Made by a program: the position numbers and the translations under genes. A stretch of DNA of 64,000 bases from Mesorhizobium plurifarium (GTDB lineage: Bacteria > Pseudomonadota > Alphaproteobacteria > Rhizobiales > Rhizobiaceae): NCBI GenBank assembly GCA_000824785.1, contig CCNB01000012.1:550206-614205 (forward strand), given 5' to 3'. A model generated the notes under the pieces. That model ran no database searches. It saw only the letters and a list, made by a program, of their open reading frames with translations, and was not told the DNA's origin. Below, one piece after another: positions 45,096 through 52,599 of this stretch. Positions within the stretch are counted from its first letter, which is position 1, and the number at the start of each line of letters is the position of its first letter.

Positions 45096-46091
45096 CTACT
45101 CCCACTCAAGCTCCTTGTAAGCCTGGATGACATTGCGCTCATTGTAATCGTCGAAGAGCACCCAGCGGTTCCGCTCCGATTGAGCGACCGAGCGGGCGGC
45201 ATCCTCGATCGAAACGCCCGAGGCTATCGCCTTGCGCGTGCCGTCGCTCAAGGCGGACAAGTAACGCTCCAAGTCGGACATGGCGGGAGCCACATCCACG
45301 ATCGGCGGGCCGTGGCCGGGCACGGCCCGAGACGCGGCGAGTGCCTTGAGCTTGTCGAGTTCGGAGAGCCAGCCCGGCAAGCTGCCGTCAAGCGAAGGAA
45401 CCCGGTTTACGAAGAGCAGGTCGGCCGGGAAGAGCACCCCGGTCTCGACATCCAGCATCGACAGATCGCAATCCGTGTGGGCCATCGCGTGCGCGCTCAG
45501 CCGGACGATACGGCCCCCCAGGTCGATTTCCGCGCCATCCTTCACCTCCTGGGTGGGATAGACGACACTGCCTGCGCTCTCGGCGCCGAGGACCTCCGTA
45601 AGCCGCTTCCGGTAGAACTCGCCGCGCGCCTCCAACGCCGACCGCAGCGCGTGGTGTCCGACAAAGGCCGGCCGGTCCTGTGCGAAGGCGGCTGCGCCGA
45701 AGGAATGATCGGGGTGAACGTGGGTGATCAGCACATGGCGGATTGGCCTATCCGTCCGCTTCCTGATCTCGGCCCTCAGCCACTCGCCATCCGTGAGGCT
45801 GCCGCCAGAATCGGTGACCAGCACGCTATCGCGCCCGACGATGAAGCCGATATTGGCGATGCCTCCATGGTTGGCGGCGGCGGCTTCCTCGTGCGGGGCT
45901 GCGCGAACGAAAATGCCGGGGCCTACCTCCGTCATGGTCGCGGCAGCGAAGCTGCTCGGTAAACAGCACAGGCAGAATCCGCCAATCAGCGCCGCGCGCC
46001 GTGAGATCGGAAGAGCCGATGCGGCCCCGACACGGGACTGGTCCGGCACATCGTGCGCCAAGGACGAAATATGCATATGTGCGTATAGCAT
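45096..46091 (-). CDS. Quinoprotein relay system zinc metallohydrolase
   Basis: About 331 residues of the metallo-beta-lactamase fold. The zinc motif LITHVHPDHSFGA has His124, His126, Asp128 and His129. Later ligands appear in HAMAHTDCDLSML and PGHGPPIVD. The N-terminus carries SRRAALIGGFCLCCLP, a twin-arginine-like export signal. Families of this kind occur with the CXXCW protein and SoxYZ-like carrier as a 'quinoprotein relay' set. The frame extends to 46268, but the ATG at 46091 (or 46076) fits the export signal. First gene of the trio; divergent from a glycosyltransferase. Confidence 0.85.
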   Translation of the reverse strand: MLYAHMHISSLAHDVPDQSRVGAASALPISRRAALIGGFCLCCLPSSFAAATMTEVGPGIFVRAAPHEEAAAANHGGIANIGFIVGRDSVLVTDSGGSLTDGEWLRAEIRKRTDRPIRHVLITHVHPDHSFGAAAFAQDRPAFVGHHALRSALEARGEFYRKRLTEVLGAESAGSVVYPTQEVKDGAEIDLGGRIVRLSAHAMAHTDCDLSMLDVETGVLFPADLLFVNRVPSLDGSLPGWLSELDKLKALAASRAVPGHGPPIVDVAPAMSDLERYLSALSDGTRKAIASGVSIEDAARSVAQSERNRWVLFDDYNERNVIQAYKELEWE

Positions 46092-46200
46092 GCCGACTCG
46101 CAGCCGGCATATTGGCCAAAATGCCAACGGACGCTTGCAGCGAAATTTCGAGCCGCTTGGAGCAGCTTGCGGTTGTTGCGCGGAAGTATGAAAGCGAAGT

Positions 46201-47085
46201 ATGCCGCGCGCTCTGTCGAAATATACTATCCGCGAATGGTTCAGACTACGACCCTTGGTCGACCGCAAGAACCATGCTCGCTATCAGGTCCGGGAACAGA
46301 TCGCGCTGGCAAAGCATGCCAGCCCGATGCGCTTTCCTCATCTCCGTAGCCAGAACGTCCTGATTACGATCAGCTTCAACGATCCCCAGGTGATCGAATG
46401 GCAGATCAAGATGATCGCAAGAAATGTGTCGGGGGCCATCCAGGTTGTTGCGGACAACTCCACCAACCTGGCGGCAAGGGACGCCATTCGCGACATCTGC
46501 TCGGCGGCCGGTGTTGCTTTCGCAGCGGTGCCGGCCAATCCCTGGACAAGGCGAGAGCAGGATGGTGGCAAATCGCACGGCTATGCCTTGAATTGGGCCT
46601 GGAGGAACGTCGTTCTCGCGAACCGGCCTTCCACGGCCGGTTTTCTGGATCACGATATTTTCCCCACGGCAACGACAAACCCTTTCCGAATGCTGGATCG
46701 AGCCGCCGTCGCGGGGTTGGTTCGAAAAGCGCCAGATGAGCGCTGGTACTTGTGGCCGGGCTTCGCCTTTTTCAACTTGAGTCGATTGCCGACAGATCGG
46801 CTCAACTTCGGCAGGGATTGGCTCGACGGGTTCGATACTGGGGGGTTGAATTGGCACTGTCTGTACCGAGCACTCGGCAACGAGGATCTGTGCGCGGCCG
46901 ACTATGAACGGACCGCGGTCGCCGCCGACGTGGCGATGGACGAGGCGCTTTTCGAGCGAATTGACGGTTGGCTTCATGAAAGCCGCTTCACGACCGACAT
47001 CGACATGGCGCCGGCGCGCCGCCAGCAGTTGCTTGAGCTCAAGCGGCGCAGCATCCTGCATACCTTGATGGCACTGCCAGCATAA
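46201..47085 (+). CDS. Glycosyltransferase-like protein (GT-A type)
   Basis: 294 residues. After a basic N-terminus comes NVLITISFNDPQVIEWQIKMIARNV, like the first nucleotide-binding strand of family 2 glycosyltransferases. Later STAGFLDHDIFPTAT provides a D-x-D motif for metal and sugar-nucleotide. The C-terminal part has WLDGFDTGGLNWHCLYRAL. No membrane segment is seen. Codon use and base composition are slightly less GC-biased than the surrounding genes. The donor and acceptor are unknown; a role in surface glycan synthesis with the next gene is inferred. The start may lie at a later ATG (codon 43). Confidence 0.65.
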   Translation: MPRALSKYTIREWFRLRPLVDRKNHARYQVREQIALAKHASPMRFPHLRSQNVLITISFNDPQVIEWQIKMIARNVSGAIQVVADNSTNLAARDAIRDICSAAGVAFAAVPANPWTRREQDGGKSHGYALNWAWRNVVLANRPSTAGFLDHDIFPTATTNPFRMLDRAAVAGLVRKAPDERWYLWPGFAFFNLSRLPTDRLNFGRDWLDGFDTGGLNWHCLYRALGNEDLCAADYERTAVAADVAMDEALFERIDGWLHESRFTTDIDMAPARRQQLLELKRRSILHTLMALPA

Positions 47086-47116
47086 TTCGGCTGCTCCAGG
47101 CGGTCAGGGTAACTGT

Positions 47117-47130
47117 ACTGATCGATCAGT
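47117..47130. promoter_or_regulatory. Palindrome upstream of the methyltransferase gene
   Basis: ACTGATCGATCAGT is a perfect 14-base palindrome, 37 bases before the ATG at 47168. It could be an operator for a dimeric regulator or a short hairpin. No matching regulator gene is adjacent. Confidence 0.35.
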
Positions 47131-47167
47131 TCACGTTATCGACCAATCAACGGGGGGCAGATTTTCG

Positions 47168-47920
47168 ATGCACGAGACATCATTCGTAAAAGCCGAAATA
47201 TTTTTGCAAACCTATGGAGACGATTTCGCCCAAACTGGCGTGCGCGTGCTGGAAATCGGCTCAAAATCCTACGATGCTCAAAATACTTATCAGCCGTTAT
47301 TTCCTCACCCCAGATTTGCTTACACTGGCCTCGATATCGAGCCGGGCAACAACGTGGATATCGTTCCGATGAACACCTTCGTCTGGCCCGAAATCGCGGA
47401 TTGCTCTTTCGATCTTTGTCTGTCCGCATCCACCTTTGAGCACAACCCGTTCTTTTGGGTCACATTCGCAGAAATCGCGCGGGTAACTAAGCCGGGCGGT
47501 CTGGCGCTCATCATCGCGCCGGGGGCAGGCCATGTGCACCGCTATCCGTATGACTGCTGGCGGTTCTATCCGGATTCGTGGGGCGCTCTTTGCTCCCTGA
47601 CCGGCATGGAACTGGTGGAAAGCTACTTTGAGACCGACAAGATCGCAGCCGCAAACCCTGAAAACTTTTGGCGGGACAGTGCCGTGGTGGCGCGCAAACC
47701 AAAGCTCTCAGGGGTGGATCTGGACGCGTTTCATTCCCGCCTCCAGAAGATCGTGTCACTTTTCGTCGACGAGAGGCCACCGTCGCAGATTGCGCCTGAG
47801 CGGCACGGCAAATGGGTCGAGGCCTATGAGCACTTCATGCAGCGGAAATACCCCATGACGCTCAGTCGAATGATCAGCAAGGCCATCAGACGACCGAGCA
47901 AGATTTACAGGCGCGTCTGA
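47168..47920 (+). CDS. SAM-dependent methyltransferase (class I)
   Basis: 250 residues. Motif I for SAM binding is VRVLEIGSKSYD, motif II TGLDIEPGNNVDIV, motif IV DLCLSASTFEHNPFFWVTFAEIARVTKPGGLALIIAPG; this is a Methyltransf_11-like order. The phrase GHVHRYPYDCWRFYPDSWGAL is characteristic of methyltransferases found in glycan-biosynthesis clusters. The C-terminal tail is basic. It follows the glycosyltransferase by 82 bases, with a palindrome between. The target is unknown. Confidence 0.82.
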   Translation: MHETSFVKAEIFLQTYGDDFAQTGVRVLEIGSKSYDAQNTYQPLFPHPRFAYTGLDIEPGNNVDIVPMNTFVWPEIADCSFDLCLSASTFEHNPFFWVTFAEIARVTKPGGLALIIAPGAGHVHRYPYDCWRFYPDSWGALCSLTGMELVESYFETDKIAAANPENFWRDSAVVARKPKLSGVDLDAFHSRLQKIVSLFVDERPPSQIAPERHGKWVEAYEHFMQRKYPMTLSRMISKAIRRPSKIYRRV

Positions 47921-48001
47921 TCCCCTGCTGATCTGGCAAGGCCGAGACCTAGCGCCAAGTGGAGCCGGCAGTATCTGAGGCCTGCTAACTCTTAGCGCGG
48001 G

Positions 48002-48027
48002 GGGTCTTGCGCCGCAGCGCAAGACCC
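48002..48027. terminator. Hairpin between convergent genes
   Basis: GGGTCTTGCG and CGCAAGACCC form a perfect 10-base stem with loop CCGCAG. There is no T-run on either strand. By position it could end transcription from both the methyltransferase and the Arg-rich gene. Confidence 0.5.
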
Positions 48028-48054
48028 GTTCGGAGCAGCATGGGATTGACGCCG

Positions 48055-48405
48055 CTACAGCCAGATATTGATCCAGTAGCGCTCGCGCCAGCAACGACGG
48101 CGCCAGCGGCCATGACGCCAGACGCGGCGGCAGACATGCCTCCAGCCACGCCGACGGCGACGCCGGCGGTGGCGCCAGCGCCAATGTCCGTAGCCTCCGT
48201 GATGGTGACGATGGTGGGAGATCAGTTCCACCTCGGCCTGATCGTCGTCCCCCTCGAACGCAGCCATATCCGGCTTGTCGAGCTCGTCCAGAATTCCGTT
48301 GCCGGCCGGAATACCGGCAACAGCCCTGCTGGGTCCGGCCAGGCTTGCCAGTGCCGCCGCCCCCGCAACGCCAAGCATTCCAGTCAGAAACAATCGACGT
48401 TCCAT
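48055..48405 (-). CDS. Protamine-like Arg/His/Trp-rich exported protein
   Basis: 116 residues. The N-terminus MERRLFLTGMLGVAGAAALA resembles a twin-arginine-type signal, with cleavage near SRAVAG. An acidic linker (DKPDMAAFEGDDDQAE) follows. The C-terminal half is extremely basic and aromatic, with runs such as HHRHHHGGYGHWRWRH and seven consecutive Arg, and two Cys. Proteins of this make-up recur in Rhizobiales and are sometimes auto-named 'protamine-like'; function is unknown. A GGAGG 5 bases before the ATG supports reading this strand. DNA, LPS or metal binding are all possible. Confidence 0.6.
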   Translation of the reverse strand: MERRLFLTGMLGVAGAAALASLAGPSRAVAGIPAGNGILDELDKPDMAAFEGDDDQAEVELISHHRHHHGGYGHWRWRHRRRRRRRGWRHVCRRVWRHGRWRRRCWRERYWINIWL

Positions 48406-48508
48406 CAAAACCTCCGAGCTGTTGAGCATCGGCAGCTCTTCCCTCACCCGCAACGGGCTCCAGCGAGCGACCGATCGGTTTGAACGTACAAGTAGCATTC
48501 TCGTTCCA

Positions 48509-49498
48509 TTACCCCACTTCGCGCAAGATGAAGTCGTGCAACATTTTCGCGGCGGGAGAGAGAACGCGATTCTTGACCGTGATCAGGCTGTAGGGCCGGA
48601 CCTCGATATCGAACTCGGTCTGGACGACGTCGATGGCGCCGGCCAGCCCGTCGGGGCCCTGGATGAACTTGGCGACCTGGATCGAGACCGGCGCGATCGC
48701 GTCGGACTGCGCCACCATCACCAGGGTAAGCAGCAGCGAGGAGGTGTTGAGGATCCGGTCGGGCAGCGGAATGTCGCGGTTCAAGAAGTTGCTTTCCATC
48801 GCCTGGCGCAGCGGCGAGCCGCCGGACTGGAACACCCAGTCATAGCCCGCCGTCTCCTCCAGCCGCACCGTCCTGCCGCTCGCCAGCGGGTGGCCGCGGC
48901 GCACGATGAGACAGGCCTTCTCGACGCCGATGACGCGCGATTCGAAGAGCCGCGGATTGAGGTCGTCGGGGATGCGGGCGATGATGAAGTCGTGGCGCGA
49001 AGCGATCAATTCGCGGGCGAGCACGTTCGAAGTCTCGACCTGCATGGTGATCTCGATGCGCGGGTAGATGCGGCGGATCTCGCGGATCGCCGGCACGGCC
49101 AGTTCGATTGCCGGCGCCGTCACCGCGCCGAGGAACACCGAGCCGCCCTTGCCGGCCTTGAGCTCGGAAATCTCGCGATCGGCCTCCCGCATCTCGAGCA
49201 GAATCGAGCGGGCGCGGCGGGCGAGCGCGTGGCCGTAAGGGGTCAGCGTCACGCCGCGCGGCAGCCGCTCGCACAACTTAACGTCGAGCACCGCCTCCAT
49301 CTCGGCGATCATGCGCGAGGCGGCCGGCTGGGAGATGTTCATGACCTGGGCGGCGGCGCTCACCCGTCCGTGATCGTCCAGCACGGTGATCATGCGCATG
49401 TGGCGGAGGCTCAGGCCGCTGCGCTGCAGCGTCTCGCCGTCTCCCGGCAGTTTCTCGTAACTCACTGAAATCGCACTAGGATCGCGCAATGCCGCCAT
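48509..49498 (-). CDS. gbpR: LysR-family regulator GbpR of the chvE-ggu locus
   Basis: 329 residues. The N-terminal helix-turn-helix is LSLRHMRMITVLDDHGRVSAAAQVMNISQPAASRMIAEMEAVLDVKLCERLPRG. The effector domain follows (SVFLGAVTAPAIELAVPAI). It is divergent from chvE, exactly where Agrobacterium has gbpR, the galactose-binding-protein regulator that activates chvE in response to sugars. The name is based on family and position. Two dyads in the 293-base intergenic region are candidate binding sites. Confidence 0.85.
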   Translation of the reverse strand: MAALRDPSAISVSYEKLPGDGETLQRSGLSLRHMRMITVLDDHGRVSAAAQVMNISQPAASRMIAEMEAVLDVKLCERLPRGVTLTPYGHALARRARSILLEMREADREISELKAGKGGSVFLGAVTAPAIELAVPAIREIRRIYPRIEITMQVETSNVLARELIASRHDFIIARIPDDLNPRLFESRVIGVEKACLIVRRGHPLASGRTVRLEETAGYDWVFQSGGSPLRQAMESNFLNRDIPLPDRILNTSSLLLTLVMVAQSDAIAPVSIQVAKFIQGPDGLAGAIDVVQTEFDIEVRPYSLITVKNRVLSPAAKMLHDFILREVG

Positions 49499-49538
49499 GG
49501 AGCGAAGCCTCTCAGCCGGGTTTCTATCTGCCGTCTAA

Positions 49539-49595
49539 GCTATACCAGTTTCGATATAGCAACCAGCAAAGATCGCATTTGACAGTTATGTCAAA
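49539..49595. promoter_or_regulatory. Dyad symmetries in the gbpR-chvE intergenic region
   Basis: GCTATA and TATAGC (49539-49560) are inverted with 10 bases between, containing a T-N11-A pattern. TTTGACA and TGTCAAA (49578-49595) are perfect 7-base arms with 4 bases between. They lie 41-97 bases upstream of gbpR and about 200 bases upstream of chvE, the usual place for a LysR regulatory site. Confidence 0.5.
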
Positions 49596-49791
49596 GGGAC
49601 CCACCCTTCGTGCGTTCCGAGGCGCAGGGGTCGGCAACGAGCAAATTCGTATCGATTGAAACTGCGTCGCGGAGCCGATTGGGAGGATACCGGAGATCGA
49701 TAAAGCCGACAGTGGCGCGCCAGCGCACCTGCTCGACTGCGCGGCCCGCGAAGCCCCGAGGTGTCGCGTCCATCAACCAGGGAGAGTAATC

Positions 49792-50862
49792 GTGAAGATC
49801 ATCAAGACGCTGGCCGCCGTGGCGGCCCTTGGCATTGCCGCCATGAGCTATTCGGCGCACGCCGCCGACAAGGGCCTCATCGGCGTGCTGATGCCGACCA
49901 AGACCTCGCAGCGCTGGATCAACGACGGCGACGCCGTCAAGTCCCAGCTCGAGAAGCTCGGCTACACCGTCGATCTGCAATACGCGCAGGACGACATCCC
50001 GAACCAGCTCAGCCAGTTGGAAAACGAAATCACCAAGGGCCCGAAGGCGCTGATCATCGCCTCGATCGACGGCACCACCATGGCCGACGCGCTGCAGAAG
50101 GCCAACGACGCGGGCGTCGTCGTCGTCGCCTATGACCGCCTGATCAAGAAGACCCCGAATGTCGACTACTACACCACCTTCGACAATTTCGGCGTCGGCG
50201 TGATCCAGGCGAACTCGCTGGTCAAGGGCCTCAAGGAGCGCTTCCCGAACACCAAGCCGTGGAACGTCGAGCTGTTCGGCGGCTCGCCGGACGACAACAA
50301 CGCCTTCTTCTTCTACAACGGCGCCATGTCCGTCCTGCAGCCGCTGATCGATGACGGCTCGATCAAGATCAAGTCCGGCCAGATGGGCATGGACAAGGTC
50401 GGCACGCTGCGCTGGCTCGCCGCCACCGCGCAGGCGCGCATGGACAATCTGCTTTCGGCCAACTACTCGGACGGCAGCCGCGTCGACGGCGTTCTGTCGC
50501 CTTATGATGGCCTGTCGCGCGGCATCACCGCCTCGCTGCGCGCCGTCGGGTACGGCACGGATGCCCAGCCCTGGCCGATCGTGACCGGCCAGGACGCCGA
50601 GACCGCCTCGGTCAAGCTGATCATCTCGGGCGAGCAGTATTCGACGGTGTTCAAGGACACCCGCGAGCTGGCCAAGTCGACCGTGGAGCTGGTCGACAAG
50701 GTGCTCTCCGGCGGCAAGCCTGAGGGCCTCGACACCAAGACCTACAACAACGACGTCAAGGTCGTTCCCTCGATCCTCCTGACGCCGGTTGAGGTCGACA
50801 AGTCGAACTATCAGAAGCTGGTCGTCGACTCCGGCTACATCAAGGCCGAAGAGCTGAAGTAA
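49792..50862 (+). CDS. chvE: Multiple-sugar-binding periplasmic protein ChvE
   Basis: 356 residues. Signal peptide at about 1-24 (KIIKTLAAVAALGIAAMSYS). Mature portion: GVLMPTKTSQRWINDGD, QYAQDDIPNQLSQLENEITKGPKALIIASIDGTT, and ELFGGSPDDNNAFFFYNGAMSVLQPLID. These are essentially the sequence pattern of Agrobacterium ChvE. It binds aldoses such as galactose, glucose and arabinose for import by GguAB; in Agrobacterium it also signals through VirA. Start is GTG with GGGAGA upstream. Followed by a terminator-like hairpin before gguA. Confidence 0.95.
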   Translation: MKIIKTLAAVAALGIAAMSYSAHAADKGLIGVLMPTKTSQRWINDGDAVKSQLEKLGYTVDLQYAQDDIPNQLSQLENEITKGPKALIIASIDGTTMADALQKANDAGVVVVAYDRLIKKTPNVDYYTTFDNFGVGVIQANSLVKGLKERFPNTKPWNVELFGGSPDDNNAFFFYNGAMSVLQPLIDDGSIKIKSGQMGMDKVGTLRWLAATAQARMDNLLSANYSDGSRVDGVLSPYDGLSRGITASLRAVGYGTDAQPWPIVTGQDAETASVKLIISGEQYSTVFKDTRELAKSTVELVDKVLSGGKPEGLDTKTYNNDVKVVPSILLTPVEVDKSNYQKLVVDSGYIKAEELK

Positions 50863-50878
50863 TTCAGTCTTACAGGAA

Positions 50879-50908
50879 GGGGTCCTGCGCGGCCGCAGGA
50901 CCCCTTTT
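50879..50908 (+). terminator. Terminator/attenuating hairpin between chvE and gguA
   Basis: Perfect 10-base arms GGGGTCCTGC and GCAGGACCCC with a 6-base loop, followed by TTTT. It is 16 bases after the chvE stop. Partial read-through would give high chvE and low gguABC expression. Confidence 0.85.
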
Positions 50909-51063
50909 CGTTCAGAACCGACCCCGGTATTGTTTTTGCCGGCTTCTGCAGCGTCACGCGCCGATCCGGAACGCGAAGCCGCCCGCAGTATGTTGATTTT
51001 GCGCATGGGCCTTTTCCACAATCGATGCCGATTTGGGAGCCGTGCGCCAGGGAGCAGATCCTG

Positions 51064-52599
51064 ATGGCCTCGACGATTTTGGAGATGCGCGACATCACCA
51101 AGACGTTCCCCGGCGTGAAGGCGTTGTCCAACGTCAATCTCAGCGTCGAGGAAGGTGAGATCCACGCCATCGTCGGCGAAAACGGCGCCGGCAAGTCGAC
51201 CCTGATGAAGGTGCTGTCGGGCGTCTATCCGTCCGGCACCTATGATGGCCAGATCATCTTCCGCGGCCAGGAATGCAACTTCAAAGGCATCCACGACAGC
51301 GAGCATATCGGCATCGTCATCATCCACCAGGAGCTTGCCCTGGTGCCGATGCTGTCGATCACGGAAAACATCTTCCTCGGCAACGAGCACGCCAGCTACG
51401 GTGTCATCGACTGGGACGCCAACGAGGCGCGCACGGCCGCCCTGCTCAAGAAAGTCGGGCTCAACGAGGACCCCAAGACGCTGATCACAAATATCGGCGT
51501 CGGCAAGCAGCAGCTGGTCGAGATCGCCAAGGCGCTCAGCAAGGAAGTGAAGCTCTTGATCCTGGACGAGCCGACGGCGTCGCTCAGCGAAAAGGACAGC
51601 CAGGCGCTGCTCGACCTCCTGCTCGAGTTCAAGCGCCAGGGCATGACCTCGATCCTGATCTCGCACAAGCTCAACGAGGTGAACCGCGTCGCCGACAAGG
51701 TGACGGTGATCCGCGACGGGCGTACCATCGAGACCTTGCCGAGGAAGGACATCTCGGAAGACCGCATCATCACCTCGATGGTCGGCCGCTCGCTCGACGA
51801 CCGCTACCCGCCGCGCGAGCCGCAGATCGGCGAGGTCATCTTCGAGGTGAAGGACTGGTCGGTATACCACCCCATCCACGCCGAGCGGCAGGTGATCAAG
51901 AACGTCAACCTCAATGTCCGCAAGGGGGAGGTGGTGGGCATTGCCGGGCTGATGGGCGCCGGCCGCACCGAATTCGCGATGAGCCTGTTCGGCCGCTCCT
52001 ATGGCCGGCATATCACCGGTGAGGTGTCGCTGCACGGCAAGCCGCTCGACCTCTCGTCGGTAAGCAAGGCGGTGGAGAACCGCATCGCCTATGTCACTGA
52101 GGACCGCAAGACCTACGGCCTCAACCTCATCGACCACATCAAGCACAATGTGACATTGGCCAACCTTTCCGGCGTCTCCAGCCGCGGCGTCATCGACGAC
52201 ATGCGCGAGATGAGCGTCGCCAACGACTATCGCAAGAAGACCAACATCCGCGCCTCCAGCGTCTATCAGCTGACCGGCAACCTGTCGGGCGGCAACCAGC
52301 AGAAGGTCGTGCTGTCGAAATGGCTGTTCGCCGATCCGGAAGTTTTGATCCTCGACGAGCCGACCCGCGGCATTGACGTGGGCGCCAAGTACGAAATCTA
52401 TACGATCATCGCGCGCCTCGCCGCCGAGGGCAAAGCGATCATCGTCATCTCGTCGGAAATGCCTGAACTGCTCGGCATCACCGATCGCATCTATGTGATG
52501 AACGAAGGACGCATCGTCGGCGAAATGGCGGCAAGCGACGCCAGCCAGGAAAAAATCATGCGCGCCATCGTTCGGGGAGAAGGAAAAAAAGCATCATGA
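51064..52599 (+). CDS. gguA: Sugar ABC transporter ATP-binding protein GguA
   Basis: 511 residues with two nucleotide-binding domains. First domain: Walker A GENGAGKST (residues 38-46), Walker B LLILDEPTASLS. Second domain: GLMGAGRTE (non-canonical Walker A), signature LSGGNQQKVVLSKWL, Walker B VLILDEPTRGID. This is the MglA/XylG type. It powers uptake of monosaccharides delivered by ChvE. The frame opens at 51025, but the ATG at 51064 has AGGGAG upstream and begins the domain. The stop overlaps the gguB start (ATGA). Confidence 0.95.
   Translation: MASTILEMRDITKTFPGVKALSNVNLSVEEGEIHAIVGENGAGKSTLMKVLSGVYPSGTYDGQIIFRGQECNFKGIHDSEHIGIVIIHQELALVPMLSITENIFLGNEHASYGVIDWDANEARTAALLKKVGLNEDPKTLITNIGVGKQQLVEIAKALSKEVKLLILDEPTASLSEKDSQALLDLLLEFKRQGMTSILISHKLNEVNRVADKVTVIRDGRTIETLPRKDISEDRIITSMVGRSLDDRYPPREPQIGEVIFEVKDWSVYHPIHAERQVIKNVNLNVRKGEVVGIAGLMGAGRTEFAMSLFGRSYGRHITGEVSLHGKPLDLSSVSKAVENRIAYVTEDRKTYGLNLIDHIKHNVTLANLSGVSSRGVIDDMREMSVANDYRKKTNIRASSVYQLTGNLSGGNQQKVVLSKWLFADPEVLILDEPTRGIDVGAKYEIYTIIARLAAEGKAIIVISSEMPELLGITDRIYVMNEGRIVGEMAASDASQEKIMRAIVRGEGKKAS

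Noticed and set aside
48007..48483. Plus-strand open frame opposite the Arg-rich gene
   Set aside because: It lacks a ribosome-binding site and signal; Pro/Ala/Thr-rich content arises from complementing Arg-rich codons.
49591..52146. An 851-codon open frame antisense to chvE and gguA
   Set aside because: It is the high-GC complement shadow of two clearly recognised genes; its translation is low-complexity and matches no family.
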